Part shown: positions 32,948 to 41,384 of the stretch, one piece after another
Numbering within the stretch: the first letter of the stretch is position 1
Layout of the letters: every line of letters starts with the position of its first letter
Source of the DNA: Effusibacillus pohliae DSM 22757
GTDB taxonomy: Bacteria; Bacillota; Bacilli; Tumebacillales; Effusibacillaceae
NCBI RefSeq assembly: GCF_000376225.1
Contig: NZ_AQXL01000134.1
Location: forward strand, 123,916-187,915
Reading direction: 5' to 3'
Length of the DNA stretch: 64,000 nt
Made by a program: the position numbers and the translations under genes
Notes under the pieces: generated by a model
Databases searched by the model: none
Seen by the model: only the letters and a program-made list of their open reading frames with translations
Told to the model about the DNA's origin: nothing

Positions 32948-34387
32948 CTATGTGCGAACCAGCTTTCCGGTTCTTGTCGGTCTCGGGTAGCGAATTCCCC
33001 ACGCCCGCCTGATATCGGCCAATTCGTCCCACGACTCTTCGTTGCGAACCATGTCAGCAATCAGATCAAGTTCCTCCTTGTACCGCTCATAGGTGCCGGT
33101 CTGCTGGATGTCGCCCCAGATTTCCTCAAAATATGGCCGCAGCATCCGTTTATCCCCAAGGTAAAAAGCCCGTTGCAGTTCGGGGGACAAAAACGGAGCC
33201 CGTTTCAGCTGGCGATAATGATTCGCCACCAGATACGCCAGACAAACGACTGCCTTCGCGATGTCGGGAGAGATCAACCAACTGCCTAACGTTCGGTATT
33301 CCCACCCACCGTGCGACTTTAACCGGACATCGCCGAGAAATCCGTATTTCGGCCGGCGGCGGGAGGAAGCGGACGTATCTTCCAGCATCATCACCGGCAA
33401 TGCCAAATAATTGTCCAGCGCCTTGACCAGCTGACTCGATAGAGGAAGGTTGGAAAAATGGATATGTCCGCCGATGCCATAATTGCGAAGCGGCATGGAA
33501 CCGGCCAGCCAATGCAGTTGGCGGGGAATCATCCGTTTTGCTTCCAGCAATGTGTCTTCAATATTTTTCACCAGCCGCAACGGGGACGAACTGGGATCCG
33601 GCCGGATCTCGGCCAACGGAAAGCGGGTTCCCGCCCGCCGGATGCTCAGCGCGTCACAGCCGACTTTGCCGCTACGCGGCAGGTATTTTGACGCGACTAC
33701 CAGCCTGCCCTCGGGGTTTCGCAACATAAATTCCAAGTCGGTTCCCATCAAAAAAGAAGGAGTGTCGGGCGACTCCTCTGCCCTCATCCAATCACGGATC
33801 GCTGCTTCATATAAATCCAATAACCGGTCTTTCAGTACTGGCGCCGGCCACACATCGAGCACATACGAGAATCCCTTGCTCGTAAGACCGAGACTTACCA
33901 ATCCAAAATCCAATCCCAAGGCGTGAACGGCCCGGATTGCCAGGCGGCTGATGCGCGTTGCCACCTTATCCTCATCCGGCCGAACTTCCCGAAACCGTTC
34001 ACTGATCTGGTTGATCCGGCGGTCCAACCAAATCAGCTTGCTGTCTGAACGAAACAACGCCAGCGCCCGCATATTAAACACGGGGACGCGGTAGTGGCGG
34101 ATGATGGAGATGGAGCGTTCTTTTTCCTGTTCCTCCGAATATGGACAGCGGACTCCATTCAGCCGGAGAATCGACAACATTTCACTGCGGGAACGGGTCG
34201 CAAGAATCGCTGCCTTCGGATTGAGCACCTGTTCCGGTTCCAAATCGCTGCCTGATGTGTTTCCCCAGCGAATTACCCGGTCATGGCTGGTGATTGGACC
34301 CATACCTACCACCCCGTCAAATTCTGGGATCCGTCTCAATAAGCGTTTGGCTGTCGGTTGCCCAGCGTGCAGAAGCAGGTATCCCAT
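32948..34387 (-). CDS. Putative COOH-NH2 amidoligase fused to a RimK-like N-terminal region
   Basis: 479 residues. Residues about 1-200 show an ATP-grasp remnant pattern (VFNMRALALFRSDSKLIWLD, then LDFGLVSLGLTSKGFSYVLDVW). From about 205 a glutamine-synthetase-like amidoligase follows: GTDLEFMLRNPEGRLV (metal Glu), CDALSIRRAG, LAEIRPDPSSSPLRLV, GIGGHIHFSN (active-site His), GWEYRTLGSWLISPDIA. This matches the phage-type COOH-NH2 ligase family known to accompany YheC/YheD ATP-grasps. It should form an amide between a carboxylate and an amine, ATP-dependently. Substrate unknown; spore coat peptide modification is the contextual guess. Confidence 0.82.
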   Translation of the reverse strand: MGYLLLHAGQPTAKRLLRRIPEFDGVVGMGPITSHDRVIRWGNTSGSDLEPEQVLNPKAAILATRSRSEMLSILRLNGVRCPYSEEQEKERSISIIRHYRVPVFNMRALALFRSDSKLIWLDRRINQISERFREVRPDEDKVATRISRLAIRAVHALGLDFGLVSLGLTSKGFSYVLDVWPAPVLKDRLLDLYEAAIRDWMRAEESPDTPSFLMGTDLEFMLRNPEGRLVVASKYLPRSGKVGCDALSIRRAGTRFPLAEIRPDPSSSPLRLVKNIEDTLLEAKRMIPRQLHWLAGSMPLRNYGIGGHIHFSNLPLSSQLVKALDNYLALPVMMLEDTSASSRRRPKYGFLGDVRLKSHGGWEYRTLGSWLISPDIAKAVVCLAYLVANHYRQLKRAPFLSPELQRAFYLGDKRMLRPYFEEIWGDIQQTGTYERYKEELDLIADMVRNEESWDELADIRRAWGIRYPRPTRTGKLVRT

Positions 34388-34411
34388 CGTCCGTCTCCTT
34401 TCTCCGATCGA

Positions 34412-35782
34412 TTAGGTAATCCCAGCCAGATATTTTCCGTAAAGCAGAGGCCGGCGGAATGATTGCAACACAAGTTTCATCGATCCTTGTTCGGTGAACG
34501 GTTTTTTCCACGGTTTGGAATTCACTTCAATAATCCACACCCATCCTTTTGTATCAATCCCGATATCGAGCCCGATTTCCCCGTACTGTTGGCCGGATAC
34601 CTCCTCCAGCACCGTCGGTACGGTGCCGACCAGCTTGCGGATCTTCCGCAGGATCCGTCTGGTTTGTTCCGGGTTCGGATAGATCTCTCGCAACACCTTG
34701 GCAACTGCCAACGCGTCGCCGCCGGTGCTCAAGTTCGAGGTGATGTCGCCTGCCTGCGCAATCCGGCAGAACATCTTCGTGCGCTTCCAGGCACCGGTCT
34801 CATCCTTTTGCACCAAAACTCGAATATCAAACGGCCGTCCCTGGTACGTTTTCAACTGCAAACCTTCCTGCGCCAGAAAAGCCCGTTTTTTCATACGCGG
34901 CTGCAGCTTTCGCAATACTTCGGCCGGTGACTTTTGCACCCCTTGCACCGGAATGCCTTGTTTGCCCTTGATTTGGTAGAAAAAATGGCCGTCTGCCAGA
35001 CGCATCAACTTAATGATTCCGATTCCCTTCGATCCGTTGATCGGTTTCAGGTAAACGGGATTGTAACGTTCCAGAAAAACGGCCGTCCGTTTCACGTCCT
35101 CATGCAGGATCGTTGCCGGCAAGTAGCCTTTTGTCTCATCTCTCGCCGACAACCACTGATGCACTTGCGCTTTGTCAAAGAATCCAGGATTGAAATAGGC
35201 GGCCCCCAATCGCTTCAGCAACTGCTGTTTCACCGCCTTGACATCTGGGCGATTTTCGAATTTTCGCGTGATGATCTGGTCATACACGACATCCGGAAAC
35301 GGCACGCTGCGCAAATCCCACTGGCGCCTGCCGTTCGCCTTGTGCAAGATATAGCCTTGCAACTTGTTTGACGTTACATCCTGCGGCCCGAACACATAAG
35401 CGAACATCCGCTCTTCTGTCGCAAGTGACAGCAGATGTTCAAAAATCGGCCCCTGTTGACCGGCGATCTCCCCGTTTTTCACCCGGACATTGGCAAAAAT
35501 CGCAAAGACGGGGCCGATTCGCAACATCTCTCCCGTTTTATAAAGAAACAACCTGCTGTCCTCAAGCAATGCAAGCGACTCTATCACATCAGGCGAAAAC
35601 GTACAAATTGAGGAATTCTCATGCATCGGATACGCGACACGCACCGAGAGGTGGACGCCGCCGCACTGGATTTCGTGCTGTCCCGGCCTGATCCCGAGCT
35701 GGTTGCATACTGTCTTGGAGAGAAACAGATACCCTCTATGCTCAGAGGAAACAGATGTGACCGTGATCGGTATGGTTTTCAA
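34412..35782 (-). CDS. YheC/YheD family ATP-grasp protein, long form 1
   Basis: 456 residues from TTG 35782 (MKTIPITVTSVSSEHRGYLF), preceded by AAGGAGG; the frame runs upstream into the next gene without a site. N-terminal domain (about 1-115), then ATP-grasp with YLKPINGSKGIGIIKL near 260, FDIRVLVQKDETGAW near 335, and LDIGIDTKGWVWIIEVNSKP near 420 for Mg-ATP. 24 bp from the amidoligase gene. Same family as spore coat YheC/YheD; not a frame-shifted copy of its neighbours (sequence identity looks modest). Confidence 0.88.
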   Translation of the reverse strand: MKTIPITVTSVSSEHRGYLFLSKTVCNQLGIRPGQHEIQCGGVHLSVRVAYPMHENSSICTFSPDVIESLALLEDSRLFLYKTGEMLRIGPVFAIFANVRVKNGEIAGQQGPIFEHLLSLATEERMFAYVFGPQDVTSNKLQGYILHKANGRRQWDLRSVPFPDVVYDQIITRKFENRPDVKAVKQQLLKRLGAAYFNPGFFDKAQVHQWLSARDETKGYLPATILHEDVKRTAVFLERYNPVYLKPINGSKGIGIIKLMRLADGHFFYQIKGKQGIPVQGVQKSPAEVLRKLQPRMKKRAFLAQEGLQLKTYQGRPFDIRVLVQKDETGAWKRTKMFCRIAQAGDITSNLSTGGDALAVAKVLREIYPNPEQTRRILRKIRKLVGTVPTVLEEVSGQQYGEIGLDIGIDTKGWVWIIEVNSKPWKKPFTEQGSMKLVLQSFRRPLLYGKYLAGIT

Positions 35783-35813
35783 TCCACATCTTCCCTCCTT
35801 GCCGTCCAAACTT

Positions 35814-37181
35814 TCAGTCTGATGCCGAACCGTCGCGGAAGCCGGCCGTATACCTAGCATATTCAAGAGCTCTGCGCAGTGACAGCGCTCGTATTGCCGG
35901 ATCCAAAATCTTCAGCATGCGGCGGCCCGGATTCGGATTGACCTCAATCAACCAGGGGCGTCCGCCGCGATCGACGGCAAAATCGATGCCCAGTTCCCCC
36001 ATCTCTCCTTTGCGCCGTTCGATCCGTTTGGCGATCTGCAACGCCAACCGATCCATCTCTCCGATCAACGCCCGCACCCTGGCTGGGGCAAACCCCGCCC
36101 GCCTGAGCAAATCGCTGCTTTCAAACACGTCGGCACCGGTCGAAACATTGCTTGTCACGCTGCCTTTTTGACCGAGTCGAGCCACTCTGGCGGTCACTTG
36201 CCAGCGGCCGTTGCCATCCCTTTGAATCAGCCAGCGAAAATCGGCCGCCCGCCCCATCCCGTCCCCGATCAGTTCAATCCCCTGCTGGACCAGAAACTCG
36301 CGCTGCACAACAAATGTTTTATAAAACCAGGCTTGCTGTGCCGCCAGATTCACGATCACTCGCCGCGTCCCGCCCGCTTGCTGAATCTGCATCCTCACTT
36401 TTCCCGCTTCCGGGTGACGGCTGACGCGGTACACGTCTCTGCCTTGCGTTCCCTGCGCAGGCTTCAGATACAGCACCGGGAAAGACTGCAGCATATCGAA
36501 AACGTCTCGTGCAGAACGGAGTTTTCGGGTCTGTGGAAGATAGGGAGCAATCGCCGGATCTTTGGCCAGCATCCGGTGCACGGCCAGCTTGCTTTCGAGC
36601 GGCCGATAGAACATTTTAACTCCCGACACCTGCAGCTGGTGAAACTCCTGTTTCGCCACCGATTTCAACTCGGGAGGCAGCAAAATCGTTTTTTTCATGC
36701 ATACGTCCGGCCACGGATATTCCCCTTCTCTCCAGGTGGCGGAACGTTCGTCATAACTCCAGCCGGCCACCGTTCTCCGTTCCCGGTCCAAACCTCCGAT
36801 CGGCGTAATATACAGCGGAATGTGCAATTCTCTCGCGATGCTTGTCATATCTTGCAGCAAACGGGTGATGGTGCCGAATGGTTTTTCCCGGCTCCCCGTA
36901 TACCGGGAATAAACGGCGACAAACGGTCCAAACCGGATCCCGCTCCGGTTCGCTTTCCATGTGATCGGTCCATCCGGCAGCCTTAAGTCACGCACGATAT
37001 CCTGCGATACGGACACGTGATCCAGGTCATGGCCGCGCACCGTTGCGCCGAGAGATTTTTGACCGGCTGTAAGGCGGATCCGCTCTCCCGCCGACCATGC
37101 GAACCGAACCAGCCAACGTTTTGGTACGCGGATCTGCCGATTGCCCTGCATGAGGATCCCGATCAATCCGCTGCCAAGCAT
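35814..37181 (-). CDS. YheC/YheD family ATP-grasp protein, long form 2
   Basis: 455 residues from ATG 37181 (MLGSGLIGILMQGN), with GGGGAGGAG upstream. N-terminal domain to about 110, then ATP-grasp: LYLKPAQGTQGRDVYRVSRH, ADFRWLIQRDGNGRWQVTAR, GSVTSNVSTGADVFES, LGIDFAVDRGGRPWLIEVNP. First gene of the four-gene ATP-grasp/amidoligase operon; spacings are 31, 24 and 35 bp. It follows cotE on the same strand but a terminator (37251-37280) lies between. No clear promoter was found in the 70 bp available. Confidence 0.88.
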   Translation of the reverse strand: MLGSGLIGILMQGNRQIRVPKRWLVRFAWSAGERIRLTAGQKSLGATVRGHDLDHVSVSQDIVRDLRLPDGPITWKANRSGIRFGPFVAVYSRYTGSREKPFGTITRLLQDMTSIARELHIPLYITPIGGLDRERRTVAGWSYDERSATWREGEYPWPDVCMKKTILLPPELKSVAKQEFHQLQVSGVKMFYRPLESKLAVHRMLAKDPAIAPYLPQTRKLRSARDVFDMLQSFPVLYLKPAQGTQGRDVYRVSRHPEAGKVRMQIQQAGGTRRVIVNLAAQQAWFYKTFVVQREFLVQQGIELIGDGMGRAADFRWLIQRDGNGRWQVTARVARLGQKGSVTSNVSTGADVFESSDLLRRAGFAPARVRALIGEMDRLALQIAKRIERRKGEMGELGIDFAVDRGGRPWLIEVNPNPGRRMLKILDPAIRALSLRRALEYARYTAGFRDGSASD

Positions 37182-37250
37182 TTGTCTCTCCTCCCCTTTC
37201 CGACATAACGGCAAGAGATGCAGAAAAAAAGGGCACAGCGGCCCCAGGGG

Positions 37251-37280
37251 AAAAAACGGGCGACGCATTGGAGCGTCGCC
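37251..37280 (-). terminator. Terminator of cotE
   Basis: GGCGACGC (37259-37266) and GCGTCGCC (37273-37280), minus-strand tail CGTTTTTT. It touches the cotE stop at 37282. Confidence 0.85.
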
Positions 37281-37281
37281 G

Positions 37282-37815
37282 TCAATCTTCGAATTCTTCT
37301 TCCTCGAAGATGTCGTCTTCCAACGGTTCTTCGTCGTCTTTCTCCGGCTGGTCGGAAACCAGCACGAACAGCTTGGTTTTGCCCATCACTTCGACGGCCA
37401 GTTCTTTTTCAATGCGAACGAGAATCTCATTGCCGCCGTCGACGATCGTTGCATCCAGGCAGTTCGGTTGTTGCAGCACTTTCACCGATACTTGCATGCC
37501 TTCCCGGCTGCAGTACGGATCCAGTTCGCGCAGCGGGATCTGTTGCACATACGAAACCGTATCCTTTGCCACTCCCGTATCGGTGTTTCCATTGTAGGAG
37601 TACCATACGTTCACATCGAACCGGCCGTGGACTTCCACAAAGTCCCCGACCATTTCCGCACTGCATGAATGGTTCATCACCCAGCATCCGCCGATGGTGG
37701 ATGGCCGGTTGGCAGGACGGATCGTGTAGGTTGTCTGCGAATACTTGCTGCCTTTGCCGCAGACTGCCAGCGTATAGATTTCCCGGCAACGGACGTCCTT
37801 GTCAAAGTGTGCCAT
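37282..37815 (-). CDS. cotE: Outer spore coat morphogenetic protein CotE
   Basis: 177 residues, ATG 37815 after AGAGGAGG. The CotE core is clear: YSQTTYTIRPANRPSTIGGC, then WVMNHSCSAEMVGDFVEVHG, NVWYSYNGNTDT, and VKVLQQPNCLDA. The C-terminus is very acidic (EEPLEDDIFEEEEFED) as in other CotE proteins. CotE builds the outer coat around the forespore from the mother-cell side. It sits near mutS/mutL and miaB as in B. subtilis. A candidate sigma-K promoter is about 145 bp upstream. Confidence 0.95.
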   Translation of the reverse strand: MAHFDKDVRCREIYTLAVCGKGSKYSQTTYTIRPANRPSTIGGCWVMNHSCSAEMVGDFVEVHGRFDVNVWYSYNGNTDTGVAKDTVSYVQQIPLRELDPYCSREGMQVSVKVLQQPNCLDATIVDGGNEILVRIEKELAVEVMGKTKLFVLVSDQPEKDDEEPLEDDIFEEEEFED

Positions 37816-38154
37816 GCAGCTACCTCCTCTTCAGGTTGTTTCGGGTCTCCATCAAAGCGCTGAATCCGACGGGCCGCTTTTGATGGCTGCTCGCGTGCAA
37901 GCCATCGGTTGCACCCGATGTTCCCTGCACCTCCGCAGATGCCCTGGGTCATCTGTCCGTATATCCTATGCCGGAAGCAACATTTGGGTACTTGCCGAAC
38001 CGCCCAAAATAAAAGCCGCTCCAATAAAGAATCCCTCGGGAGTGGCGTGAAAGCAGCCTCCGCCTGCACGGCATTTCGATTGTCACGGATCCAAATAAGA
38101 TTTGGCGTGCGGGGCATCCTAACGAATGAGTACAGTGGAAAGGTGGGAAATGGT
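37816..38154. other. Intergenic region upstream of cotE
   Basis: About 340 bp between divergent cotE and the small gene at 38155. On the minus strand it holds a sigma-K-like promoter (37962-37989). No convincing gene; a frame overlapping the cotE start reads MTQGICGGAGNIGCNRW but has no ribosome site. Confidence 0.5.
37962..37989 (-). promoter_or_regulatory. Candidate sigma-K promoter of cotE
   Basis: Minus strand AC (37988-37989), 17 nt, CATAGGATA (37962-37970), matching AC-N16/17-CATANNNTA. B. subtilis cotE also has a late sigma-K promoter. Short consensus, so chance match is possible. Confidence 0.45.
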
Positions 38155-38349
38155 GTGCCAAACCATAAGAACATCTTCCGGAACAAAATGGACTTTTCGC
38201 GGGAAGAATTCACCACCGAACTGTACAAACCTCTCGGGATGCCGCGTGCGCGAGAGAAAAAGTCGCAAAAGGGCCAGTACCGAAAATGGGACTTCACTCA
38301 CAAGTCATTGAAGCGGCAAATGCACGAAAAAGACGGCCTCGACACGTAA
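38155..38349 (+). CDS. Small basic hypothetical protein
   Basis: 64 residues from GTG 38155, 8 nt after AGGTGG; an internal ATG at 38188 has no site. Sequence MPNHKNIFRNKMDFSREEFT to HKSLKRQMHEKDGLDT is hydrophilic and basic, rich in Lys/Arg/Glu, like small spore or nucleic-acid-associated proteins. Family not recognised. A CATCCTA element about 30 bp upstream could be a weak forespore -10. Divergent from cotE. Confidence 0.55.
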   Translation: MPNHKNIFRNKMDFSREEFTTELYKPLGMPRAREKKSQKGQYRKWDFTHKSLKRQMHEKDGLDT

Positions 38350-38446
38350 CTGGCAGCTTGTTGCGGCGGTCCGCAGGCGACTGCGGACCATAAAAAACAC
38401 CCCACAACCATCCACGCGACCATCATCGCCAACAGCAGACCCGTCC

Positions 38447-38600
38447 CTATACTTCCAGCACCATTCCCTTTTCGGCCACGAGGATCTCACCGGCGAACGC
38501 TGTCGCCGCCTCCCGTTTGGGTTCCTGGTCATAACCGGGATAAATGTGGATCAGGCAGAGCTTTTGCACGCGTGCTCGCGCCGCCCGGTGCAGGGAACGG
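38447..38600 (-). pseudogene. MBL-fold hydrolase fragment (RNase Z/YhfI-like C-terminus)
   Basis: The minus-strand frame ending at TAG 38447 reads LHRAARARVQKLCLIHIYPG, then YDQEPKREAATAFAGEILVA and EKGMVLEV. This is the C-terminal end of metallo-beta-lactamase-fold hydrolases, including the 'LxHxxP' strand and 'eA...f.G.i..A..gm..ev' pattern. The HxHxDH core is absent and no start is present. A remnant of a lost gene. Confidence 0.6.
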
Positions 38601-38775
38601 CGAATTTTCACCCAGAATCCGTACACGCATCCGATTCATCCTCCTTGATTCGACAGAAAACGAGCGAAAATCCGATAAAAAATCGAAATCCGGCGAAAAA
38701 TCTAATTTCCTCGGAAAAGAGCCAGCGGTCTCCCGCTATCTTAGTTTCTTAGAATTTTATCTTTGCAAAGAAAAA
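38601..38775. other. AT-rich spacer
   Basis: No gene or clear site between the hydrolase remnant and the terminator at 38776. Confidence 0.5.
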
Positions 38776-38796
38776 ATCCCCTCTACGCGAAGGGAT
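38776..38796 (-). terminator. Terminator of the coiled-coil gene
   Basis: ATCCC (38776-38780) and GGGAT (38792-38796), minus-strand tail TTTTTTC. It overlaps the end of the gene. Confidence 0.7.
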
Positions 38797-39049
38797 CTGA
38801 AACCTCATCAACTTCCGAGTGTTGCTGCTTGACTCCCGTTCTCAGCAGCAACAGTTGCGTCGCATATTTCCGGTTTTGCTTCCGAAGCAGTTGATTCTCC
38901 TTTTCCAACCGGACAATCTGCCGGAGTTTCTCATGTGTCGATTGCTCCAAAAGGTTCATCAGGATGCGCCGGCCGGCTCGCAGTTGGGAAATTTTCTTCT
39001 CCAGTTCGCGGATCTTCTCCTCTACCCTGTCAGCTTCATGCATATCCAA
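38783..39049 (-). CDS. Small coiled-coil protein
   Basis: 88 residues from TTG 39049, 8 nt after GGAGGGGGG; an ATG two codons later is also possible. The sequence is almost wholly heptad-like (VEEKIRELEKKISQLRAG, LRQIVRLEKENQLLRKQN), predicting a dimeric coiled coil. No cysteines or membrane segments. Family unknown; such proteins can act as scaffolds or spore coat components. It lies 70 bp downstream of the PHP gene on the same strand. Confidence 0.7.
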   Translation of the reverse strand: MDMHEADRVEEKIRELEKKISQLRAGRRILMNLLEQSTHEKLRQIVRLEKENQLLRKQNRKYATQLLLLRTGVKQQHSEVDEVSDPFA

Positions 39050-39121
39050 GGAGAAGTCCCCCCTCCAGACCAGGATGATTGGATGATCTGCCTACCCCAG
39101 TATATGCCGGAAACGGCTCGG

Positions 39122-39949
39122 TTAAAACACCCCCGATTTTTCCCGAAGCTGCTGCACAACCGATCGGTTGACCGTGACGGTGCCAAGCTCACCGCGATGC
39201 TCGGCACCCGCGCCGTGAAAATCGGATCCGCCAGTCGCGATCAGCCCGAGCTCATTGGCCAGTTTGGTATAGCGCTGCCGGACGTCTGTCGGATGGTCCG
39301 GATGCGATGCTTCAATTCCCAAGAGTCCTGCCGGAATCAACTCTTCGATCAAAGCGTCCTTTCCCACCAGTCCCGGATGAGCCAGCACAGGCACGCCACC
39401 CGCGTCCCGAATCGCGCGGATCGCCTCTTGCGGCGACAGCTTGCAACGTTCCACATAGGCTGGCGCGCCTTTGCCCAAATAGTGGTCAAACGCACCGCGA
39501 ATGTCTTGCACAACCCCCTTTTTCATCAGCACACGCGCAATATGGGGTCGGCCGACCGCTCCCCCGCCCGCCTCCGCCAGCACCTCGTCCCGTTCAATCG
39601 GGATGCCGAGTTCATCGAGCTTTTGCAAAATCCGCTCCATCCGATTGATCCGCTCGTTTCGCAACTTGCGAAACAAATCCTGCAGCGACCCGGAATCCAG
39701 GTCAAAATAATAGCCCAGCACGTGCACCTCTTTTCCTTCATATTCCGCGTTGATCTCCACACCGGGAACCACATCGACGTGCAACCGTTTCCCGGTCTCG
39801 ATCGCTTCCGCAATCCCGTCCGTTGAATCGTGGTCCGTGATTCCCACCCCGGCCAATCCGCGCCGCCTGGCGTGTTCCACCAGCTCTCGCGGCGTGAACG
39901 TGCCGTCCGATGCAGTCGTATGTGCATGCAAATCATACCGCCCGTTCAT
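39122..39949 (-). CDS. PHP domain phosphoesterase (TrpH/YciV-like)
   Basis: 275 residues. PHP metal motifs DLHAHTTASDGTFTP (residues 6-20), GITDHDSTDG, PGVEIN and late GGSDFHG give the trinuclear metal site. Homologues (RNase AM/YciV) hydrolyse 3',5'-nucleotide phosphates or short 5' RNA ends. The start overlaps the upstream dipeptidase gene by 17 bp, so they are co-transcribed, although no functional link is evident. Confidence 0.9.
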   Translation of the reverse strand: MNGRYDLHAHTTASDGTFTPRELVEHARRRGLAGVGITDHDSTDGIAEAIETGKRLHVDVVPGVEINAEYEGKEVHVLGYYFDLDSGSLQDLFRKLRNERINRMERILQKLDELGIPIERDEVLAEAGGGAVGRPHIARVLMKKGVVQDIRGAFDHYLGKGAPAYVERCKLSPQEAIRAIRDAGGVPVLAHPGLVGKDALIEELIPAGLLGIEASHPDHPTDVRQRYTKLANELGLIATGGSDFHGAGAEHRGELGTVTVNRSVVQQLREKSGVF

Positions 39950-40904
39950 TTTGATCCTCCTGCTTCAACACAGCTTTCAGCACGCGCAAGAAATTTTCGC
40001 CGCATAGTTTGGCTGCAATCGCTGGCCCGTATTCCTTGTCGAGCGCCGCCAGCAATTTTGGATAATCGGCGCCGGAACGCAGATCGACCATCGTCCGCGG
40101 AATTCCGTCAAAATCGGATCCCAACCCGACGTGATCCTCCCCGCCAAGCGCCAGGATGTGGTCGATGTGTCGCAGCAAATCGGCGATTCCCACCGGTTCC
40201 TTGCCGATAAAATAGGGCACAAACGTCACCCCGATCACACCGCCGTTGCGAATGATCGCCTTGATCTGCTCATCATCCAGATTCCGCCGATGGGCATACA
40301 CCGCTTTCGCATTCGAATGGGAGGCGATGATCGGCGCCTGCGTGATCTCCAGCACATCCTGCACGCCTCTTGGCGCCAAATGGGACACATCGATCAGCAT
40401 CCCGAGCCGGTTCATCTCCCGCACCACTTCCCGGCCGAACGGGGTCAAGCCCCCGTCCTCCGGCTCGCCGACGCCGTATGCGAGCGCGTTCTTGTGATTC
40501 CAGGTCAGACCCATCGCCCGCACGCCGAGAGAATAAAGCACCCGCAACGGGCGCAGATCGTCTGTCAGAAACTCGCCGCCTTCAATCGAGAGCAGCGCCG
40601 ATTTTTTGCCCGCCCTCCTGTTCCGTTCGATATCGGCATATGTCAAAACGGGGAGCATCCGGTCTTCCCGGCATACTTGCGTCCGAAACGTGTCAATGTA
40701 GCAGATGAGTTTCGCCAAATGTTCCTGCGGCGTATACGGCGGATCGACATACAGCGCAAAAAATTGCAGATCGATCCCCGCCTGCAAAATTTTCGGATAG
40801 CTCAGATGCAACGGCGAACCGGCATCCCCAAACTGCAGATGCTCCGTCTCCATGCGATACAAAATATCGGCGTGCGCGTCGATCAGAAACGGTTTTCCTG
40901 TCAT
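39933..40904 (-). CDS. Membrane dipeptidase family protein (peptidase M19)
   Basis: 323 residues from ATG 40904, 9 nt after GGAGGG. Metal ligands: DAHADILYR (His, Asp), IEGGEFL (Glu bridging), DVSHLAP (His), IASHSNAKAVYAHRRN (His) and GLGSDFDGI (Asp). The M19 family hydrolyses dipeptides including D-Ala-type; bacterial members lack the mammalian GPI anchor, and no signal peptide is seen here, so it is cytoplasmic. Neighbour of spoVS upstream. Confidence 0.93.
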   Translation of the reverse strand: MTGKPFLIDAHADILYRMETEHLQFGDAGSPLHLSYPKILQAGIDLQFFALYVDPPYTPQEHLAKLICYIDTFRTQVCREDRMLPVLTYADIERNRRAGKKSALLSIEGGEFLTDDLRPLRVLYSLGVRAMGLTWNHKNALAYGVGEPEDGGLTPFGREVVREMNRLGMLIDVSHLAPRGVQDVLEITQAPIIASHSNAKAVYAHRRNLDDEQIKAIIRNGGVIGVTFVPYFIGKEPVGIADLLRHIDHILALGGEDHVGLGSDFDGIPRTMVDLRSGADYPKLLAALDKEYGPAIAAKLCGENFLRVLKAVLKQEDQNERAV

Positions 40905-40992
40905 CCGCAACACCCTCCCAAAAAAACAAGAAAGTCCTGTTTACAGACGCGTAAACAGGCCGTGAAAAATATGGACAAACGCAATCATCGCT

Positions 40993-41253
40993 TTATCTCG
41001 GCTCGACAATCAGTTTAATCGCAGTCCGCTCTTCTCCGTCAATCTGAATGTCGGTGAATGCCGGAATGCAGATCAGGTCGACTCCGCTGGGCGCCACGAA
41101 TCCTCGTGCAATTGCCACTGCTTTGATTGCCTGGTTGAGCGCGCCTGCCCCGATCGCCTGAAGTTCGGCGGCCCCCCGTTCGCGGAGTACGCCTGCAAGT
41201 GCGCCGGCCACAGAGTTAGGGTTGGACTTTGCTGAAACTTTTAATACTTCCAT
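40993..41253 (-). CDS. spoVS: Stage V sporulation protein S
   Basis: 86 residues, starting at ATG 41253 (MEVLKVSAKSNPNSVAG) after GGAGG; nearly identical to B. subtilis SpoVS over its whole length (GALAGVLRERGAAELQAIGA, GVDLICIPAFTDIQIDGEE). SpoVS has an Alba-like fold and affects septation and coat assembly. A sigma-H-like promoter lies just upstream (41302-41330). Sits between the dipeptidase and ymdB as in the conserved rny-ymdB-spoVS order. Confidence 0.98.
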   Translation of the reverse strand: MEVLKVSAKSNPNSVAGALAGVLRERGAAELQAIGAGALNQAIKAVAIARGFVAPSGVDLICIPAFTDIQIDGEERTAIKLIVEPR

Positions 41254-41301
41254 AGACATGGACCTCCAGGAGTGAGAAATTTTCTGCGACTCACTTTTAC
41301 T

Positions 41302-41330
41302 ATATTCGCACTCTAACAGAAAATTCCTTC
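41302..41330 (-). promoter_or_regulatory. Candidate sigma-H promoter of spoVS
   Basis: Minus strand GAAGGAATT (41322-41330), 11 nt, TGCGAATAT (41302-41310), fitting RNAGGAWWW-N11/12-RNNGAATWW with one mismatch. spoVS is sigma-H dependent in B. subtilis. Confidence 0.7.
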
Positions 41331-41384
41331 CTTCCGGTTGCAAATTTTCTAAAAATTTGCGTGTACCACCGTTACAAAATGAAA

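Noticed and set aside
37677..38297. 206-codon frame overlapping the cotE start
   Set aside because: No ribosome site, and its second half is the shadow of cotE.
38377..38398. Hairpin GGTCCGCAG/CTGCGGACC as a terminator
   Set aside because: Strong stem but no T-run on either strand; left unassigned.
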